A stretch of 64,000 nt of DNA from Bacteroidota bacterium (GCA_018267615.1 JAFDYD010000018.1:242278-306277), one strand, 5' to 3'. Counted from the first letter of the stretch, positions 48,219-59,894 are shown. A program made the numbers and translations. The notes: a model not told the origin generated them from the sequence alone.

Positions 48219-49898
48219 ATGGCAGAATTAAATAAATATTCAAAGACATTAACGCAGGATGAAACACAACCGGGCGCACAGGCAATGCTATATGGCATTG
48301 GTTTAACGGATCATGATCTAACGAAGGCCCAGGTTGGCATTGCCAGTATGGGTTATGATGGCAACACGTGCAATATGCATTTGAATGATCTCGCAAAAAT
48401 CGTTAAGCAAAGTGTTTGGGATAATGAATTGGTGGGTTTGGTTTTTAATACAATTGGAGTAAGCGATGGCATGGCAAATGGAACTAACGGTATGCGTTAT
48501 TCGCTGGTTAGCCGGGATATCATCGCCGATTCCATTGAAGCAATTTGTGGTGCTCAGTATTATGATGCATTGATAGCAGTACCCGGCTGTGATAAAAACA
48601 TGCCCGGCTCTGTGATGGCCATGGGAAGGTTGAACCGTCCATCTATTATGGTGTATGGTGGAACAATTGCACCTGGTCATTACAAAGGAGTTGACTTAAA
48701 TATTGTTTCAGCATTTGAAGCATTGGGACAAAAAATTGCGGGTACACTTACCGAAGAAGATTTTAAGGGAATTATTCAACACACATGTCCGGGTGCAGGT
48801 GCATGCGGCGGAATGTACACTGCCAATACGATGGCAGCAGCAGTTGAAGCATTGGGTATGAGCCTTCCCTATTCTTCGTCTAACCCCGCCGTTAGTAAAG
48901 AAAAAATGAATGAATGTGCGGCCGCTGGCAAAGCGATCAGAATACTACTGGAGAAAGATATCAAGCCAACAGATATCATGACGAGAAAAGCATTTGAAAA
49001 TGCAATTGTAACGGTGATGATTTTAGGAGGAAGCACAAATGCAGTTTTACATTTGATTGCAATGGCGAAAAGTGTGGATGTAAAATTGACGCAGGATGAT
49101 TTTCAGAAAATCAGCGACAGAATTCCTGTGTTGGCTGATTTTAAACCAAGTGGCAAATACCTGATGCAAGATTTGCATCAACATGGAGGCATTCCTTCTG
49201 TGATGAAATATCTGCTTCAAAAAGGTTTGTTGCATGGCGACTGTTTAACTGTAACCGGAAAAACAGTAGCAGAAAATTTGAAAGATGTTCCGGACTTAGA
49301 TTTTTCATCACAAAGAATTATTTATCCACTAGAACAGCCGATTAAGAAGACAGGACATTTACAAATATTATACGGCAATCTTGCGGAGGGCGGAAGTGTT
49401 GCGAAGATTAGTGGTAAAGAAGGCGAACGCTTTACTGGTCCTGCAAGAGTATTTGATGGCGAGCAAAAATTAATTGCAGGTATTCAAAGTGGCAGAGTAA
49501 AAGCCGGTGATGTAGTCGTGATTCGGAATGAAGGTCCGAAAGGCGCTCCCGGAATGCCGGAGATGCTTAAACCAACCGGAGCGCTTATTGGTGCAGGTTT
49601 GGGAAAATCTGTTGCACTTATCACCGATGGAAGATTTAGTGGAGGCACTCATGGATTTGTTGTGGGACATATTACACCGGAAGCATATGAAGGAGGATTG
49701 ATCGCGTTTGTGGAAGATGATGATATTATAGAATTGGATGCAGTAAATAACAAGATCACGCTTAAAGTTTCGGATGATGTCATTGCAAAAAGAAAATCAA
49801 ATTGGAAACAGCCAGCATTGAAAGCGACAAAAGGAGCATTATATAAATATGCAAAAAGTGTAAAAAATGCTGCTGAAGGTTGTGTCACAGACGAATAG
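48219..49898 (+). CDS. ilvD: Dihydroxy-acid dehydratase
   Basis: Iron-sulfur dehydratase forming 2-ketoisovalerate and 2-keto-3-methylvalerate. The cluster-binding cysteines are in [18 protein letters not shown] (near residue 127) and [16 protein letters not shown] (near 195). Additional signatures are [12 protein letters not shown] near 430 and [19 protein letters not shown] near 467. The 559-residue length is typical of the family. It is the first structural gene behind the ilv leader-terminator, so its expression should respond to charged branched-chain tRNAs. Confidence 0.96.
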   Translation: MAELNKYSKTLTQDETQPGAQAMLYGIGLTDHDLTKAQVGIASMGYDGNTCNMHLNDLAKIVKQSVWDNELVGLVFNTIGVSDGMANGTNGMRYSLVSRDIIADSIEAICGAQYYDALIAVPGCDKNMPGSVMAMGRLNRPSIMVYGGTIAPGHYKGVDLNIVSAFEALGQKIAGTLTEEDFKGIIQHTCPGAGACGGMYTANTMAAAVEALGMSLPYSSSNPAVSKEKMNECAAAGKAIRILLEKDIKPTDIMTRKAFENAIVTVMILGGSTNAVLHLIAMAKSVDVKLTQDDFQKISDRIPVLADFKPSGKYLMQDLHQHGGIPSVMKYLLQKGLLHGDCLTVTGKTVAENLKDVPDLDFSSQRIIYPLEQPIKKTGHLQILYGNLAEGGSVAKISGKEGERFTGPARVFDGEQKLIAGIQSGRVKAGDVVVIRNEGPKGAPGMPEMLKPTGALIGAGLGKSVALITDGRFSGGTHGFVVGHITPEAYEGGLIAFVEDDDIIELDAVNNKITLKVSDDVIAKRKSNWKQPALKATKGALYKYAKSVKNAAEGCVTDE

Positions 49899-50012
49899 TA
49901 TCGCGGATTTGCGGATTTTTTTGGATGGATTTCGAGGATAATAGAAATAAAAATGATGAAATAAAAAATACAATATCGCTGAAATAAAATTATTGATTAA
50001 TAAAAAAAGATT

Positions 50013-51755
50013 ATGGAAACGCTTACGGTAAAAAAAGAAAAAAGCACACCGAATAAAAAAAAGACGACCAATATTTCCGGCTCTGTCGCCGTGCTTGAAG
50101 CTTTCCTGGAGGAAAATGTAGAAATTATTTTTGGTTATCCGGGTGGTGCAATCATGCCTATTTATGATGCGCTGTATGATTACCAGGAAAAATTAAAGCA
50201 TATTCTCGTTCGTCATGAGCAAGGTGCCATTCATGCTGCGCAAGGTTATGCAAGAACATCCGGAAAGACAGGGGTTGTTTTTGCAACAAGTGGACCGGGC
50301 GCTACCAATCTTGTAACAGGCCTCGCCGATGCAATGATCGACAGCACGCCGGTTGTTTGTATTACCGGTCAGGTATATGCGCACTTATTAGGAACAGACG
50401 CGTTCCAGGAAACAGATGTGATCAATATCACAACTCCGGTAACAAAATGGAATTACCAGGTTACCGATGCCACTGAAATTCCAAGTGTTCTCGCAAAAGC
50501 ATTTTATATCGCCGGAAGCGGAAGACCAGGGCCTGTGTTGATTGATATCACGAAGAACGCACAATTGCAGCTTTTCGATTATGAAGGATATAAAAGATGC
50601 GATCATATCCGGAGTTATAGACCGAAACCAATTATCAGAAAAGAATTTATACAGGAAGCGGCGAAGTTGATCAACGAGGCTGAAAGACCATTTGTAATTT
50701 TCGGACAGGGAGTCATTCTTGGCAAAGCTGAAAATGAATTCAAAAAATTTATAGAAAAATCGGGAATTCCTGCGGCGTGGACCATCCTGGGCATGAGCGC
50801 TATCAACACAGATCACCCGCTCGGAGTAGGAATGTTGGGAATGCATGGTAATTATGGACCAAATGTATTGACAAACGAATGCGATGTATTAATCGCCGTG
50901 GGTATGCGCTTTGACGATCGTGTAACAGGTCGTTTGGATAAATATGCAAAACAAGCAAAGGTTATACATCTCGATATCGACCCTTCGGAAATTGATAAAA
51001 ATGTAAAAACAACAGTTCCTGTTTGGGGTGATTGCAAAGAAACTTTACCCATGCTCACAGAATTGATTCAACAAAAAACATATCCGAAGTGGCTGCAAAA
51101 ATTTAAAGAATATCAAAAGCAGGAAGATGCTCAATGCATTGAACCGGAATTACATCCTAAATCCGATGAATTGACAATGGGTGAAGTGATCGATGTTATA
51201 AATTCTATCACAAAAGGCAATGCGGTTCTTGTAACAGATGTTGGACAACACCAGATGGTAACCTGCCGCTACGCAAAATTCAATCAGTCGAAAAGTAATA
51301 TCACTTCAGGAGGATTAGGTACGATGGGATTTGCTTTACCTGCCGCAATCGGTGCAAAAATGGGAGCACCTGAAAGAACTGTTATTGCAGTTATAGGAGA
51401 CGGCGGTTTTCAAATGACTATCCAGGAACTCGGCACGATTATGCAAAGCGAAATAGATGTAAAAATTCTTATCCTGAATAATAATTTTCTTGGAATGGTT
51501 CGCCAGTGGCAACAATTATTTCATGACAAACGCTATTCTTTCGTTGACATAACGAGTCCCGATTTTGTACAGGTAGCAAAAGGTTACGGCATAGCAGGAA
51601 AAAGCATTTCTCAAAGAGAACAACTTAAAGATGCAGTTAATGAAATGTTGTCACACAAAGGAGCCTTTTTATTAGAAGCAATGGTAGGAAAAGAAAATAA
51701 TGTATTCCCAATGGTACCGCAAGGATGTAGTGTTGCCGAAATAAGATTGAAGTAA
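50013..51755 (+). CDS. ilvB: Acetolactate synthase large subunit
   Basis: Thiamine-diphosphate enzyme making acetolactate and acetohydroxybutyrate. The 580-residue protein has the catalytic glutamate E69 in VRHEQGAIHAAQGYAR, an FAD-binding middle domain (VGMRFDDRVTGRLDKYAKQ), and the ThDP motif from GDGGFQMTIQEL to NNNFLGMVRQWQ near residues 465-500. The first 25 residues are Lys/Thr-rich and precede the core (SGSVAVLEAFLEENV). The gene follows ilvD by 114 bp and should be cotranscribed. The regulatory subunit gene ilvN is not immediately next: a 96-codon gene is interposed. Confidence 0.96.
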   Translation: METLTVKKEKSTPNKKKTTNISGSVAVLEAFLEENVEIIFGYPGGAIMPIYDALYDYQEKLKHILVRHEQGAIHAAQGYARTSGKTGVVFATSGPGATNLVTGLADAMIDSTPVVCITGQVYAHLLGTDAFQETDVINITTPVTKWNYQVTDATEIPSVLAKAFYIAGSGRPGPVLIDITKNAQLQLFDYEGYKRCDHIRSYRPKPIIRKEFIQEAAKLINEAERPFVIFGQGVILGKAENEFKKFIEKSGIPAAWTILGMSAINTDHPLGVGMLGMHGNYGPNVLTNECDVLIAVGMRFDDRVTGRLDKYAKQAKVIHLDIDPSEIDKNVKTTVPVWGDCKETLPMLTELIQQKTYPKWLQKFKEYQKQEDAQCIEPELHPKSDELTMGEVIDVINSITKGNAVLVTDVGQHQMVTCRYAKFNQSKSNITSGGLGTMGFALPAAIGAKMGAPERTVIAVIGDGGFQMTIQELGTIMQSEIDVKILILNNNFLGMVRQWQQLFHDKRYSFVDITSPDFVQVAKGYGIAGKSISQREQLKDAVNEMLSHKGAFLLEAMVGKENNVFPMVPQGCSVAEIRLK

Positions 51756-51775
51756 CACCTAATGGCGATGTATAG

Positions 51776-52066
51776 ATGATAACAGAAATAGCTCTTTTAA
51801 AAATCAGGGGAAATGAATCCAAGGCATTTGAAAAATCTTTTGAAATTGCTCAAAAGATTATAGCAGGCATGAATGGATATATAAATCATGAATTACAAAA
51901 ATGCCTCGAGGAAGAAGACAAATACATGTTGATTGTGAGATGGGAAAAATTGGAAGATCATACGGAAGGGTTTAGAAAAAGTGAAGAATACCAGCAATGG
52001 AAAAAATTATTACATCATTATTATGATCCGTTTCCAACGGTAGAACATTATAAAAAAATTTATTAA
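51776..52066 (+). CDS. ABM-domain (antibiotic biosynthesis monooxygenase-like) small protein
   Basis: 96-residue protein fitting the dimeric alpha/beta-barrel fold: ITEIALLKIRGNESKAFEKS at the N-terminus, GYINHELQKCLEEEDKYMLIVRW (central strand pair, read here as GYINHELQKC and YMLIVRW), then KLEDHTEGFRKSEEYQQWK. Family members oxidise quinones or other small molecules or serve other roles, so no reaction is assigned. It sits 20 bp after ilvB and 18 bp before ilvN on the same strand, inside the operon, splitting the two acetolactate synthase subunit genes. Confidence 0.8.
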   Translation: MITEIALLKIRGNESKAFEKSFEIAQKIIAGMNGYINHELQKCLEEEDKYMLIVRWEKLEDHTEGFRKSEEYQQWKKLLHHYYDPFPTVEHYKKIY

Positions 52067-52084
52067 GACATCAATCAGAATAAT

Positions 52085-52675
52085 ATGTCAAAACAGGAAT
52101 TCACGGTAACAGTTTATACAGAAAACCAAATTGGTTTACTGAACCGTATTGCTATTATTTTTTCGAGAAGAAAAATTAATATAGAGAGTATGAATACTTC
52201 TCCCTCTGAGATTGAAGGCATTCATCGGTTCACGATTGTGATCAACGAAACAGAAGAAGTGGTGAAGAAACTATGCAGACAAATTGAAAAGCAAGTTGAA
52301 GTATTAAAAGTGTATTATAATACAAGCGATGAAATCGTTTGGCAGGAATTAGCATTGTATAAAGTGCCTACCGATGAGATTGCGGAGAAAGCAAAAGTAG
52401 AAAGATTGTTGCGCGAACACGGTGCGAGAGCGGTAGTGATTCGCAAAGACTATACAATTTTCGAAACATCCGGCCATCGCGAGGAAACAGATAAGCTGGT
52501 TGAAGTTTTGGAACCGTATGGGTTGATTGAATTCGTTCGTAGTGCAAGAGTTGCCATCATCAAAGCCAGTCACGGATTCCATGAAAAATTAAAAGAGTTT
52601 GAACAAACCGAACCCGGTGATGAGCTGATAGAAAATGAATTCCTGAATAAGCAGGATGAAGTTTTTACCATGTAA
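52085..52675 (+). CDS. ilvN: Acetolactate synthase small (regulatory) subunit
   Basis: Regulatory partner of IlvB conferring valine feedback inhibition. The N-terminal ACT domain is clear: FTVTVYTENQIGLLNRIAII (residues 4-23) and RRKINIESMNTSPSEIEGIHRFTI (given as RRKINIESMN and GIHRFTI). A C-terminal domain continues to residue 196 (VRSARVAIIKASHGF near 150). Length matches the 160-200 residue family. The start is 18 bp after the ABM gene stop, and ilvC follows after 46 bp. Confidence 0.94.
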   Translation: MSKQEFTVTVYTENQIGLLNRIAIIFSRRKINIESMNTSPSEIEGIHRFTIVINETEEVVKKLCRQIEKQVEVLKVYYNTSDEIVWQELALYKVPTDEIAEKAKVERLLREHGARAVVIRKDYTIFETSGHREETDKLVEVLEPYGLIEFVRSARVAIIKASHGFHEKLKEFEQTEPGDELIENEFLNKQDEVFTM

Positions 52676-52721
52676 TCATTCATATCTAAACAATCAACAT
52701 AAATAACATAAACTAAAAAAA

Positions 52722-53816
52722 ATGGCAACATTAAATTTCGGTGGAGTTGAAGAAAATGTAGTAACCAGGGAAGAATTCCCACTTTCAAAAGCGCAACAAG
52801 TGCTAAAAAATGAAACGATCGCTGTTATCGGGTACGGCGTACAAGGTCCCGGTCAGGCACTAAACCAGAAAGATAATGGAATCAATGTCATCGTTGGTCA
52901 GAGAAAAAATTCTAAAACTTGGGATAAAGCAGTGCGTGATGGATTTGTTCCGGGCAAAACATTATTTGAAATTGAAGAAGCATTAGAAAGAGGAACCATC
53001 ATTTGTTATCTCTTGAGTGATGCTGCGCAAATTCAATTATGGCCGACCGTAAAAAAACATTTGACAGCGGGAAAGGCGTTATATTTTTCTCACGGCTTCG
53101 GTATCACATTCAAAGAACAAACCGGCATCGTTCCTCCTAAAGATGTGGATGTATTTTTAGTGGCTCCAAAAGGATCAGGCACTTCCTTACGCAGAATGTT
53201 TTTGCAGGGACGTGGATTGAACAGTAGCTACGCCATTTTCCAGGATGCAACAGGCCGCGCTAAAGAAAGAGTAATTGCTTTGGGTATCGCCGTTGGTAGC
53301 GGTTATTTATTTGAAACTGATTTTAAGAAAGAAGTATATAGCGATCTCACCGGCGAGCGCGGCACACTAATGGGCGCTATCCAGGGAATATTTGCTGCTC
53401 AGTACCAGGTATTGCGCGACAAAGGACATACTCCATCTGAAGCATTTAATGAAACAGTAGAAGAGTTGACACAAAGCCTGATGCCGCTGGTTGCAGAAAA
53501 TGGGATGGATTGGATGTACGCCAATTGCTCCACAACGGCACAACGTGGTGCGTTGGACTGGTGGAAAAAATTCAGAGACGCAACTGCTCCTGTGTTTAAG
53601 GAATTATATGAAAGTGTTGCTGCGGGAAAAGAGTCTCAGCGCTCCATCGATAGCAACAGCCAACCGGATTACCGTGAAAAATTAGAAGGCGAATTAAAAG
53701 AACTGCGCGAAAGCGAAATGTGGCAGGCTGGAAAAACAGTGAGGAGTTTAAGACCTGAGAATCAGGCTGCGCCCGCATCGCGTGAGTTTGATAAAAAAAT
53801 GGAAAAAGTAAAATAA
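52722..53816 (+). CDS. ilvC: Ketol-acid reductoisomerase
   Basis: NADPH- and Mg-dependent isomeroreductase acting on acetolactate. The 364-residue protein has the Rossmann motif AVIGYGVQGPGQALN near residue 35 and a cofactor-specificity loop VGQRKNSKTWDKAV with Arg, Lys and Ser suited to NADPH. The catalytic region includes FLVAPKGSGTSLRR and DLTGERGTLMGAIQG near 212. Size lies between the classical short (about 330) and long (about 490) classes, as is usual in Bacteroidota. It follows ilvN by 46 bp. Confidence 0.95.
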   Translation: MATLNFGGVEENVVTREEFPLSKAQQVLKNETIAVIGYGVQGPGQALNQKDNGINVIVGQRKNSKTWDKAVRDGFVPGKTLFEIEEALERGTIICYLLSDAAQIQLWPTVKKHLTAGKALYFSHGFGITFKEQTGIVPPKDVDVFLVAPKGSGTSLRRMFLQGRGLNSSYAIFQDATGRAKERVIALGIAVGSGYLFETDFKKEVYSDLTGERGTLMGAIQGIFAAQYQVLRDKGHTPSEAFNETVEELTQSLMPLVAENGMDWMYANCSTTAQRGALDWWKKFRDATAPVFKELYESVAAGKESQRSIDSNSQPDYREKLEGELKELRESEMWQAGKTVRSLRPENQAAPASREFDKKMEKVK

Positions 53817-53830
53817 ATGTAATCTTCAAG

Positions 53831-55114
53831 ATGAAGAATTCTCATATAAATATGTTGAACAAGGGCGGTGCATCTGTTGGCGCTTCGTTGAACTCTAAAC
53901 AGGCTGCTGAGAAATTGAAGAAAGTGGTAACCAGAACACCGCTCATGCTCAGTCATCAACTTTCGCGAAAATATAAATGCAATGTTTATCTGAAACGTGA
54001 AGATTTGCAGGTAGTTCGTTCCTACAAAATTCGTGGCGCATATAATATGATGAGCAGTTTGCCGGAAGAACAATTACAGCGCGGAGTTGTTTGTGCAAGT
54101 GCAGGCAATCATGCGCAAGGCTTTGCTTATTCATGCAAAAAATTAAACTTGAAAGGCATTGTGTTTATGCCGATCATCACTCCAAAACAAAAAGTAACTC
54201 AAACAAAAATGTTTGGAGAAGATAAGATCGAAATTAAATTAACGGGAGACACATTCGATGATTGCGCAATTGCGGCGAAACAATTCACCGAAGAAAATAA
54301 AATGACTTTTATCCCTCCATTTGATGATCTGCGCATTATCGAGGGACAAGGAACTGTCGGTGTAGAAATATTGGATGATTTATCCAACATTGATTATTTA
54401 TTTGTTCCGGTCGGTGGTGGTGGATTGACTGCAGGTGTTGGAACTTATTTCAAAACCTATTCACCCAAAACAAAAATCATCGGATTGGAACCAGAGGGTG
54501 CGCCTTCTATGCTCGAAGCATTAAAAGCAGGTCACCCGGTTGTGCTTGACAGCATCGATCGATTTGTGGATGGTGCGGCGGTAAAACGGGTTGGTGATTT
54601 GACTTTTTCAATTTGCAAAGAAGTGTTGGATGAAATGCATTTAGTGCCCGAAGGAAAAGTATGTACAACGATTCTAAAATTATATAATGAAGAAGCAATA
54701 GTCGTTGAGCCTGCAGGCGCATTGTCGATAGCTGCACTGGATGATTATGCAGATGTCATCAAAGGAAAAAATGTGGTTTGTGTGGTAAGTGGAAGTAATA
54801 ATGATATCGACCGCATGCCAGAGATCAAAGAACGCTCGCTTCAATATGAAGGTTTGAAACATTATTTCCTGATCCGTTTTGCACAACGGCCAGGAGCTCT
54901 GAAAGAATTTGTGAACAATGTACTTGGACCTAATGATGACATCACAAGGTTTGAGTATATGCAGAAGACTAATAAGGAAACAGGTCCGGCCCTGGTTGGC
55001 ATCGAGTTGCAAAGCAGAAAAGATTATGATTCATTGCTTGATAAAATGAGAAAGGCGCATATTGATTTTTCTGAGATCATTAAAGACGACAAATTGTTCG
55101 GATACCTGGTATAA
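53831..55114 (+). CDS. ilvA: Threonine ammonia-lyase (threonine deaminase), biosynthetic
   Basis: PLP enzyme converting threonine to 2-ketobutyrate, the entry to isoleucine. The PLP lysine is K66 in VVRSYKIRGAYN, the glycine loop is VPVGGGGLTAGVG near residue 195, and the phosphate-binding VVCASAGNHAQGFAYS lies near 90. After about residue 330 a single ACT-like regulatory segment (KHYFLIRFAQRPGALKEFV) suggests isoleucine control. The 427-residue length matches the one-regulatory-domain type. The start ATG is 14 bp after ilvC and is followed by nearby in-frame ATGs (M8), so the true start may be slightly later. Its substrate comes from the thrABC operon elsewhere in the window. Confidence 0.94.
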   Translation: MKNSHINMLNKGGASVGASLNSKQAAEKLKKVVTRTPLMLSHQLSRKYKCNVYLKREDLQVVRSYKIRGAYNMMSSLPEEQLQRGVVCASAGNHAQGFAYSCKKLNLKGIVFMPIITPKQKVTQTKMFGEDKIEIKLTGDTFDDCAIAAKQFTEENKMTFIPPFDDLRIIEGQGTVGVEILDDLSNIDYLFVPVGGGGLTAGVGTYFKTYSPKTKIIGLEPEGAPSMLEALKAGHPVVLDSIDRFVDGAAVKRVGDLTFSICKEVLDEMHLVPEGKVCTTILKLYNEEAIVVEPAGALSIAALDDYADVIKGKNVVCVVSGSNNDIDRMPEIKERSLQYEGLKHYFLIRFAQRPGALKEFVNNVLGPNDDITRFEYMQKTNKETGPALVGIELQSRKDYDSLLDKMRKAHIDFSEIIKDDKLFGYLV

Positions 55115-55279
55115 GTAATCACATTATCCTATAAAAAATGTGGATAATTCAACCCCTATGCAACTCCAAGAAAATCGATATTTTTTTGTAAATTTATTCG
55201 GTTGTTTGCTATATTATTAGACGAAATGTTTGCTGTATAAAGTTTTATTGAACAAAAATTAATCATTTAATTGATCACG

Positions 55280-58200
55280 ATGGTAAACAATCAAGGTTTA
55301 TATCATCCTTCGTATGAGCATGATGCCTGTGGAATTGGTTTCGTAGCAAACATCAAAGGAAATAAATCTCACCAGATTATTTCCGATGCATTAACCATTC
55401 TTGAGAACATGGAGCATAGAGGCGCTTGTGGTTGTGAAAGCAACACAGGCGACGGTGCCGGCATTATGATTCAGACTCCGCACGAATTCTTTTTTGATGA
55501 ATGCGTGCGTCTCGGTATTCATTTACCTGCATTTGGTAAATATGGTGTTGGTATGTTATTCTTTCCACGCGATATTCGTTTGAAAGAAGAGTGCAGAGAT
55601 ATTTTTAATCGCTCCGCAGAAAAACTCGGATTAGAAGTTTTAGGTTATCGCAAAGTGCCGGTTAATCCTGATGGTATTGGCCCCACTGCACTGTCAGTTG
55701 AGCCTGTAATGGAGCAAGTTTTTATTGCATGTCCTGATCATATCACACAGCCGGATGATTTCGAAAGAAAATTATTTGTGCTTCGCAACTATGCAAGCCA
55801 CACAATAACCAGCACTGTAAAAAAAGATGCGATTGGTTTTTATGCCGCGTCTTTATCATATAAAACTGTTGTATATAAAGGACAACTGACGAGTCTGCAG
55901 GTAAGGAATTATTTTCCGGATCTCAGCAATAATCGTGTTGTGTCTGCATTTGGTTTGATCCATTCACGGTTTGCAACAAACACTTTCCCATCATGGAAAC
56001 TCGCACAGCCTTTCCGTTTTATCGCTCATAATGGTGAGATCAATACGCTGCAGGGAAATTTGAATTGGCTCAAGACAAGTGAAAAGGGTTTTGAATCTCC
56101 TTATTTCACCAAGGAAGAAATGGATATGTTGTTGCCGATTATCACAGAAGGTCAGTCGGATTCAGCATGCCTGGATAATATGATTGAACTGCTCACATTG
56201 TGCGGACGATCTTTGCCGCATGTTATGATGATGTTGATTCCGGAAGCTTGGGACGGGAATGAACAAATGGATCCGGTGAAGAAAGCATTCTATGAATTCC
56301 ATGCATCGTTTATGGAACCATGGGACGGTCCGGCATCTATTTCTTTTACCGATGGAAAAATAATCGGTGCTACTCTTGACAGAAATGGTCTTCGCCCTTC
56401 GAGATATTGTGTAACAACTGATGACCGTGTGATCATGGCTTCTGAAACAGGCGTGTTGCCGATCGATCCGACGATGGTGAAAGAAAAAGGAAGATTACAG
56501 CCTGGCAAAATGTTCATCGTTGATATGGAACAAGGACGTATCATCAGCGACGATGAGCTGAAACAAAATATTTGTTCGCAGAAACCGTATGCTGAATGGC
56601 TGAATAAATACAAGATTCGTCTTGACGAACTTCCCGAGCCAAGGGTGATGTTTACACATCTGGAGCATGATCAGATTTTCAAATATCAAAAAGCTTTCGG
56701 CTATTCTACTGAAGATATTGAAACTATCATTTCTCCGATGGCGTTGGATGCAAAAGAACCCATCGGATCGATGGGATCGGATGTACCGCTTGCGATATTA
56801 AGCGATCAACCGCAACACCTGAGCAGTTATTTTAAACAATTATTTGCGCAGGTAACCAATCCGCCAATAGACCCTATACGTGAACGTTTGGTTATGTCGC
56901 TCGCAACTTTTGCAGGCAACAACGGAAATTTATTGGCAGAAGATCCTTTGGCTTGTCACTGTGTTGCCCTCAATCATCCTGTGCTTTCGAATCACGAATT
57001 GGAAAAAATCAGAAGCATAGATACAGGAATATTCCAGGCAAAAACATTACAAACGTACTTCAGAGCAGATGGAAAACCTGGTTCATTGCAAGCCGGATTG
57101 GACCGTTTGTGCAGGTATGCAGTCGATGCTGCTGAAGATGGATTTGAAGTACTTATTTTATCAGACCGAGCAATTGATTCCGATCACGCACCGATACCTT
57201 CTTTGTTAGCAACTGCTGCAGTACACCACCATCTTATTCGCAAAGGATATCGTGGACAAGTAGGAATTATCGTAGAAGCAGGTGATGTATGGGAAGTACA
57301 TCATTTCGCATGCTTAATTGGATTCGGAGCAACAGCCATCAATCCATATTTATCGCTTTCTACAATTCGTGATTTGAAGATCAGTGGCAAGTTGCAATCA
57401 AACCTGGATGCAGAACAATTAAAAAAGAACTATATTAAAGCCGTCAATGACGGGCTGTTGAAAGTGTTTTCAAAAATGGGAATCTCCACCCTGCAATCTT
57501 ACCAAGGTGCACAAATTTTTGAAATTATCGGCTTGAATAAAACTGTAGTAGATAAATATTTCACAGGGTGCACGTCACGAATAGAAGGAATGGGATTAGA
57601 TGAAATAGCGAAAGAGACACTTGCAAAACATTTGTTCGCTTTCAGTCGCAAAGATATTCCAGTTGATCGTCTTACTGTGGGCGGCATTTATCAATGGAAG
57701 AGAAAAGGTGAATTTCATTTGTTTAATCCGCAAACGATTCATCTCTTACAGTATTCAACGAAGATGAATGACTATAATACATTCAAAAAATATTCGAAAC
57801 TTGTTAATGAGCAGAGTGAGAGTGCAGCAACTTTACGAAGCATGTTTGTTTTCAAAAGAAATCGTCCCGCAATTCCGATTGACCAGGTCGAGTCTATAGA
57901 AAAAATTCTCAAACGCTTTGCAACCGGTGCAATGAGTTTTGGATCGATATCGCATGAAGCCCACTCTACTTTAGCGATTGCAATGAATCGTATTGGCGGA
58001 AAAAGCAATACCGGGGAAGGTGGTGAAGATGAATTGCGATATGAAACATTGCCCAATGGTGATTCGATGCGTTCAGCCATTAAACAAGTTGCGTCTGCGA
58101 GATTCGGTGTAACGAGTTATTATCTCACCATGGCGGACGAGCTTCAGATCAAAATGGCTCAAGGTGCGAAACCAGGAGAAGGTGGCCAATTGCCGGGCCA

Positions 58201-59803
58201 TAAGGTAGACGAGTGGATTGGTAAAGTAAGGCATTCAACACCAGGCGTAGGTTTGATTTCTCCGCCACCACATCACGATATTTATTCGATTGAAGATCTC
58301 GCTCAATTGATATTTGATTTGAAAAATTCAAATCGCAATGCACGCGTGAGTGTAAAGCTTGTATCGAAAGCAGGAGTCGGAACAATCGCTGCTGGTGTTG
58401 CAAAAGCAAAATCAGATGTGATTTTAATTTCCGGGCATGATGGAGGAACAGGTGCATCTCCAATCAGCTCCATCAAACACGCGGGACTGCCATGGGAATT
58501 GGGTCTTGCAGAATCACAGCAAACACTGGTAAAAAATAAGTTGCGCAGTCGCGTTGTTTTACAAACAGATGGTCAATTAAAAACAGGCCGCGATGTTGCT
58601 ATTGCTACGCTGCTCGGTGCTGAAGAATGGGGTGTTGCTACGGCAGCGTTGGTAGTAGAAGGATGTATTATGATGCGCAAATGTCATTTGAATACTTGTC
58701 CGGTTGGCGTAGCTACTCAAGATCCGGTTTTGCGGAAACGTTTTGCAGGAAATCCAGATCACGTAGTAAATCTTTTTAAATTTCTCGCGCAGGAATTAAG
58801 AGAAATCATGGCTGATCTAGGATTCAAGACGATTGACGAAATGGTTGGGCAGGTTGAATGTTTGGAAGTAAAAGAAAAAATTTCTCATTGGAAATATAAC
58901 AAGCTGGATCTTTCTCCAATCTTATATAAAGAGCCGTCTTCTTTGTACACTGGTATACACAAACAGGAGGACCAGGATCATGGATTGAGTGATGTATTAG
59001 ATTGGAAATTGTTGAAAGCGGCGCAACCCGCATTGGCTAGTCAGCAAAAAATATTTGCTTCATTTAATGTGAAGAATACAGACAGAACCATCGGCACGAT
59101 TTTGTCAAATGAAATTTCAAAACGTTACAAAGGTGAAGGGCTTCCAGAAGATACGATTCACTTCAAATTGATAGGAACAGCCGGTCAGAGTTTTGCTGCG
59201 TTCAATACAAAAGGCGTAACACTCGAACTGGAAGGTGATGCAAATGATTATTTTGGAAAAGGATTATCAGGAGCAAGATTAATCGTATATCCATCACCGA
59301 ATGCAGGATTCGTACCGGAAGAAAATATCATCATCGGTAACGTAGCTTTTTACGGTGCAACATCCGGAGAAGCATTTATCCGTGGGAAAGCAGGTGAGCG
59401 CTTTGGTGTAAGAAACTCCGGAGTGAAAGCAGTTGTAGAAGGCGTCGGTGATCATGGTTGTGAATATATGACTGGTGGCAGAATTGTAATCCTGGGAGAT
59501 ACCGGAAGAAATTTCGCTGCAGGTATGAGTGGTGGTATTGCTTACGTGTATGACGTGAATGGAAATTTCGCATCGCTGTGCAATAAGGAAATGGTAGATC
59601 TTGATCCTGTAGGTGAAAATGATGCCCTTGAGATAAAAGATATGATACAAAGACACTATGCATATACTGGGAGCACTGTTGCGAAATTTGTGTTGGATGA
59701 TTTTGAAAATCAGTTAAAGAATTTTGTAAAAGTATTTCCAAAAGATTATAAAAAAGTATTGTCAGAAAAAAGTGAAAAAGCCAAAGTGAAAACGAATGAT
59801 TAA
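55280..59803 (+). CDS. gltB: Glutamate synthase large subunit
   Basis: Transfers glutamine amide nitrogen to 2-oxoglutarate. The 1507-residue protein starts at the ATG 55280 (a TTG at 55271 extends it by three codons and is unlikely). A short propeptide precedes the nucleophile C17 ([10 protein letters not shown]), which becomes the N-terminus after processing. The glutaminase domain runs to about 430, the FMN-binding synthase domain includes [13 protein letters not shown] and [13 protein letters not shown], and the [3Fe-4S] cysteines are in [12 protein letters not shown] near 1135. The C-terminal beta-helix (GXXG repeats) contains [10 protein letters not shown]. The gene follows ilvA by 165 bp, a gap AT-rich and likely holding its own promoter. 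Confidence 0.96.
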   Translation: MVNNQGLYHPSYEHDACGIGFVANIKGNKSHQIISDALTILENMEHRGACGCESNTGDGAGIMIQTPHEFFFDECVRLGIHLPAFGKYGVGMLFFPRDIRLKEECRDIFNRSAEKLGLEVLGYRKVPVNPDGIGPTALSVEPVMEQVFIACPDHITQPDDFERKLFVLRNYASHTITSTVKKDAIGFYAASLSYKTVVYKGQLTSLQVRNYFPDLSNNRVVSAFGLIHSRFATNTFPSWKLAQPFRFIAHNGEINTLQGNLNWLKTSEKGFESPYFTKEEMDMLLPIITEGQSDSACLDNMIELLTLCGRSLPHVMMMLIPEAWDGNEQMDPVKKAFYEFHASFMEPWDGPASISFTDGKIIGATLDRNGLRPSRYCVTTDDRVIMASETGVLPIDPTMVKEKGRLQPGKMFIVDMEQGRIISDDELKQNICSQKPYAEWLNKYKIRLDELPEPRVMFTHLEHDQIFKYQKAFGYSTEDIETIISPMALDAKEPIGSMGSDVPLAILSDQPQHLSSYFKQLFAQVTNPPIDPIRERLVMSLATFAGNNGNLLAEDPLACHCVALNHPVLSNHELEKIRSIDTGIFQAKTLQTYFRADGKPGSLQAGLDRLCRYAVDAAEDGFEVLILSDRAIDSDHAPIPSLLATAAVHHHLIRKGYRGQVGIIVEAGDVWEVHHFACLIGFGATAINPYLSLSTIRDLKISGKLQSNLDAEQLKKNYIKAVNDGLLKVFSKMGISTLQSYQGAQIFEIIGLNKTVVDKYFTGCTSRIEGMGLDEIAKETLAKHLFAFSRKDIPVDRLTVGGIYQWKRKGEFHLFNPQTIHLLQYSTKMNDYNTFKKYSKLVNEQSESAATLRSMFVFKRNRPAIPIDQVESIEKILKRFATGAMSFGSISHEAHSTLAIAMNRIGGKSNTGEGGEDELRYETLPNGDSMRSAIKQVASARFGVTSYYLTMADELQIKMAQGAKPGEGGQLPGHKVDEWIGKVRHSTPGVGLISPPPHHDIYSIEDLAQLIFDLKNSNRNARVSVKLVSKAGVGTIAAGVAKAKSDVILISGHDGGTGASPISSIKHAGLPWELGLAESQQTLVKNKLRSRVVLQTDGQLKTGRDVAIATLLGAEEWGVATAALVVEGCIMMRKCHLNTCPVGVATQDPVLRKRFAGNPDHVVNLFKFLAQELREIMADLGFKTIDEMVGQVECLEVKEKISHWKYNKLDLSPILYKEPSSLYTGIHKQEDQDHGLSDVLDWKLLKAAQPALASQQKIFASFNVKNTDRTIGTILSNEISKRYKGEGLPEDTIHFKLIGTAGQSFAAFNTKGVTLELEGDANDYFGKGLSGARLIVYPSPNAGFVPEENIIIGNVAFYGATSGEAFIRGKAGERFGVRNSGVKAVVEGVGDHGCEYMTGGRIVILGDTGRNFAAGMSGGIAYVYDVNGNFASLCNKEMVDLDPVGENDALEIKDMIQRHYAYTGSTVAKFVLDDFENQLKNFVKVFPKDYKKVLSEKSEKAKVKTND

Positions 59804-59810
59804 TTAATTA

Positions 59811-59894
59811 CGGGTCACAGCGTACGACACTGAGAACGCGGAGTAGGCTAGTTCTTTTGTGACTGAACCTCTCCGTGGTTCTCTGTGACCCACG
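59811..59894. repeat. Imperfect palindromic element between gltB and gltD
   Basis: A 9-bp perfect inverted end pair (GGGTCACAG at 59812-59820 with CTGTGACCC at 59883-59891) encloses a second imperfect pair (GAGAACGCGGAG against CTCCGTGGTTCTC). The composition, rich in CTCTGTG/CACAG words, resembles short palindromic intergenic repeats dispersed in many environmental genomes. It is the only GC-shifted piece in the 221-bp gap between the two genes. No other copy was seen in this window. Confidence 0.6.
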
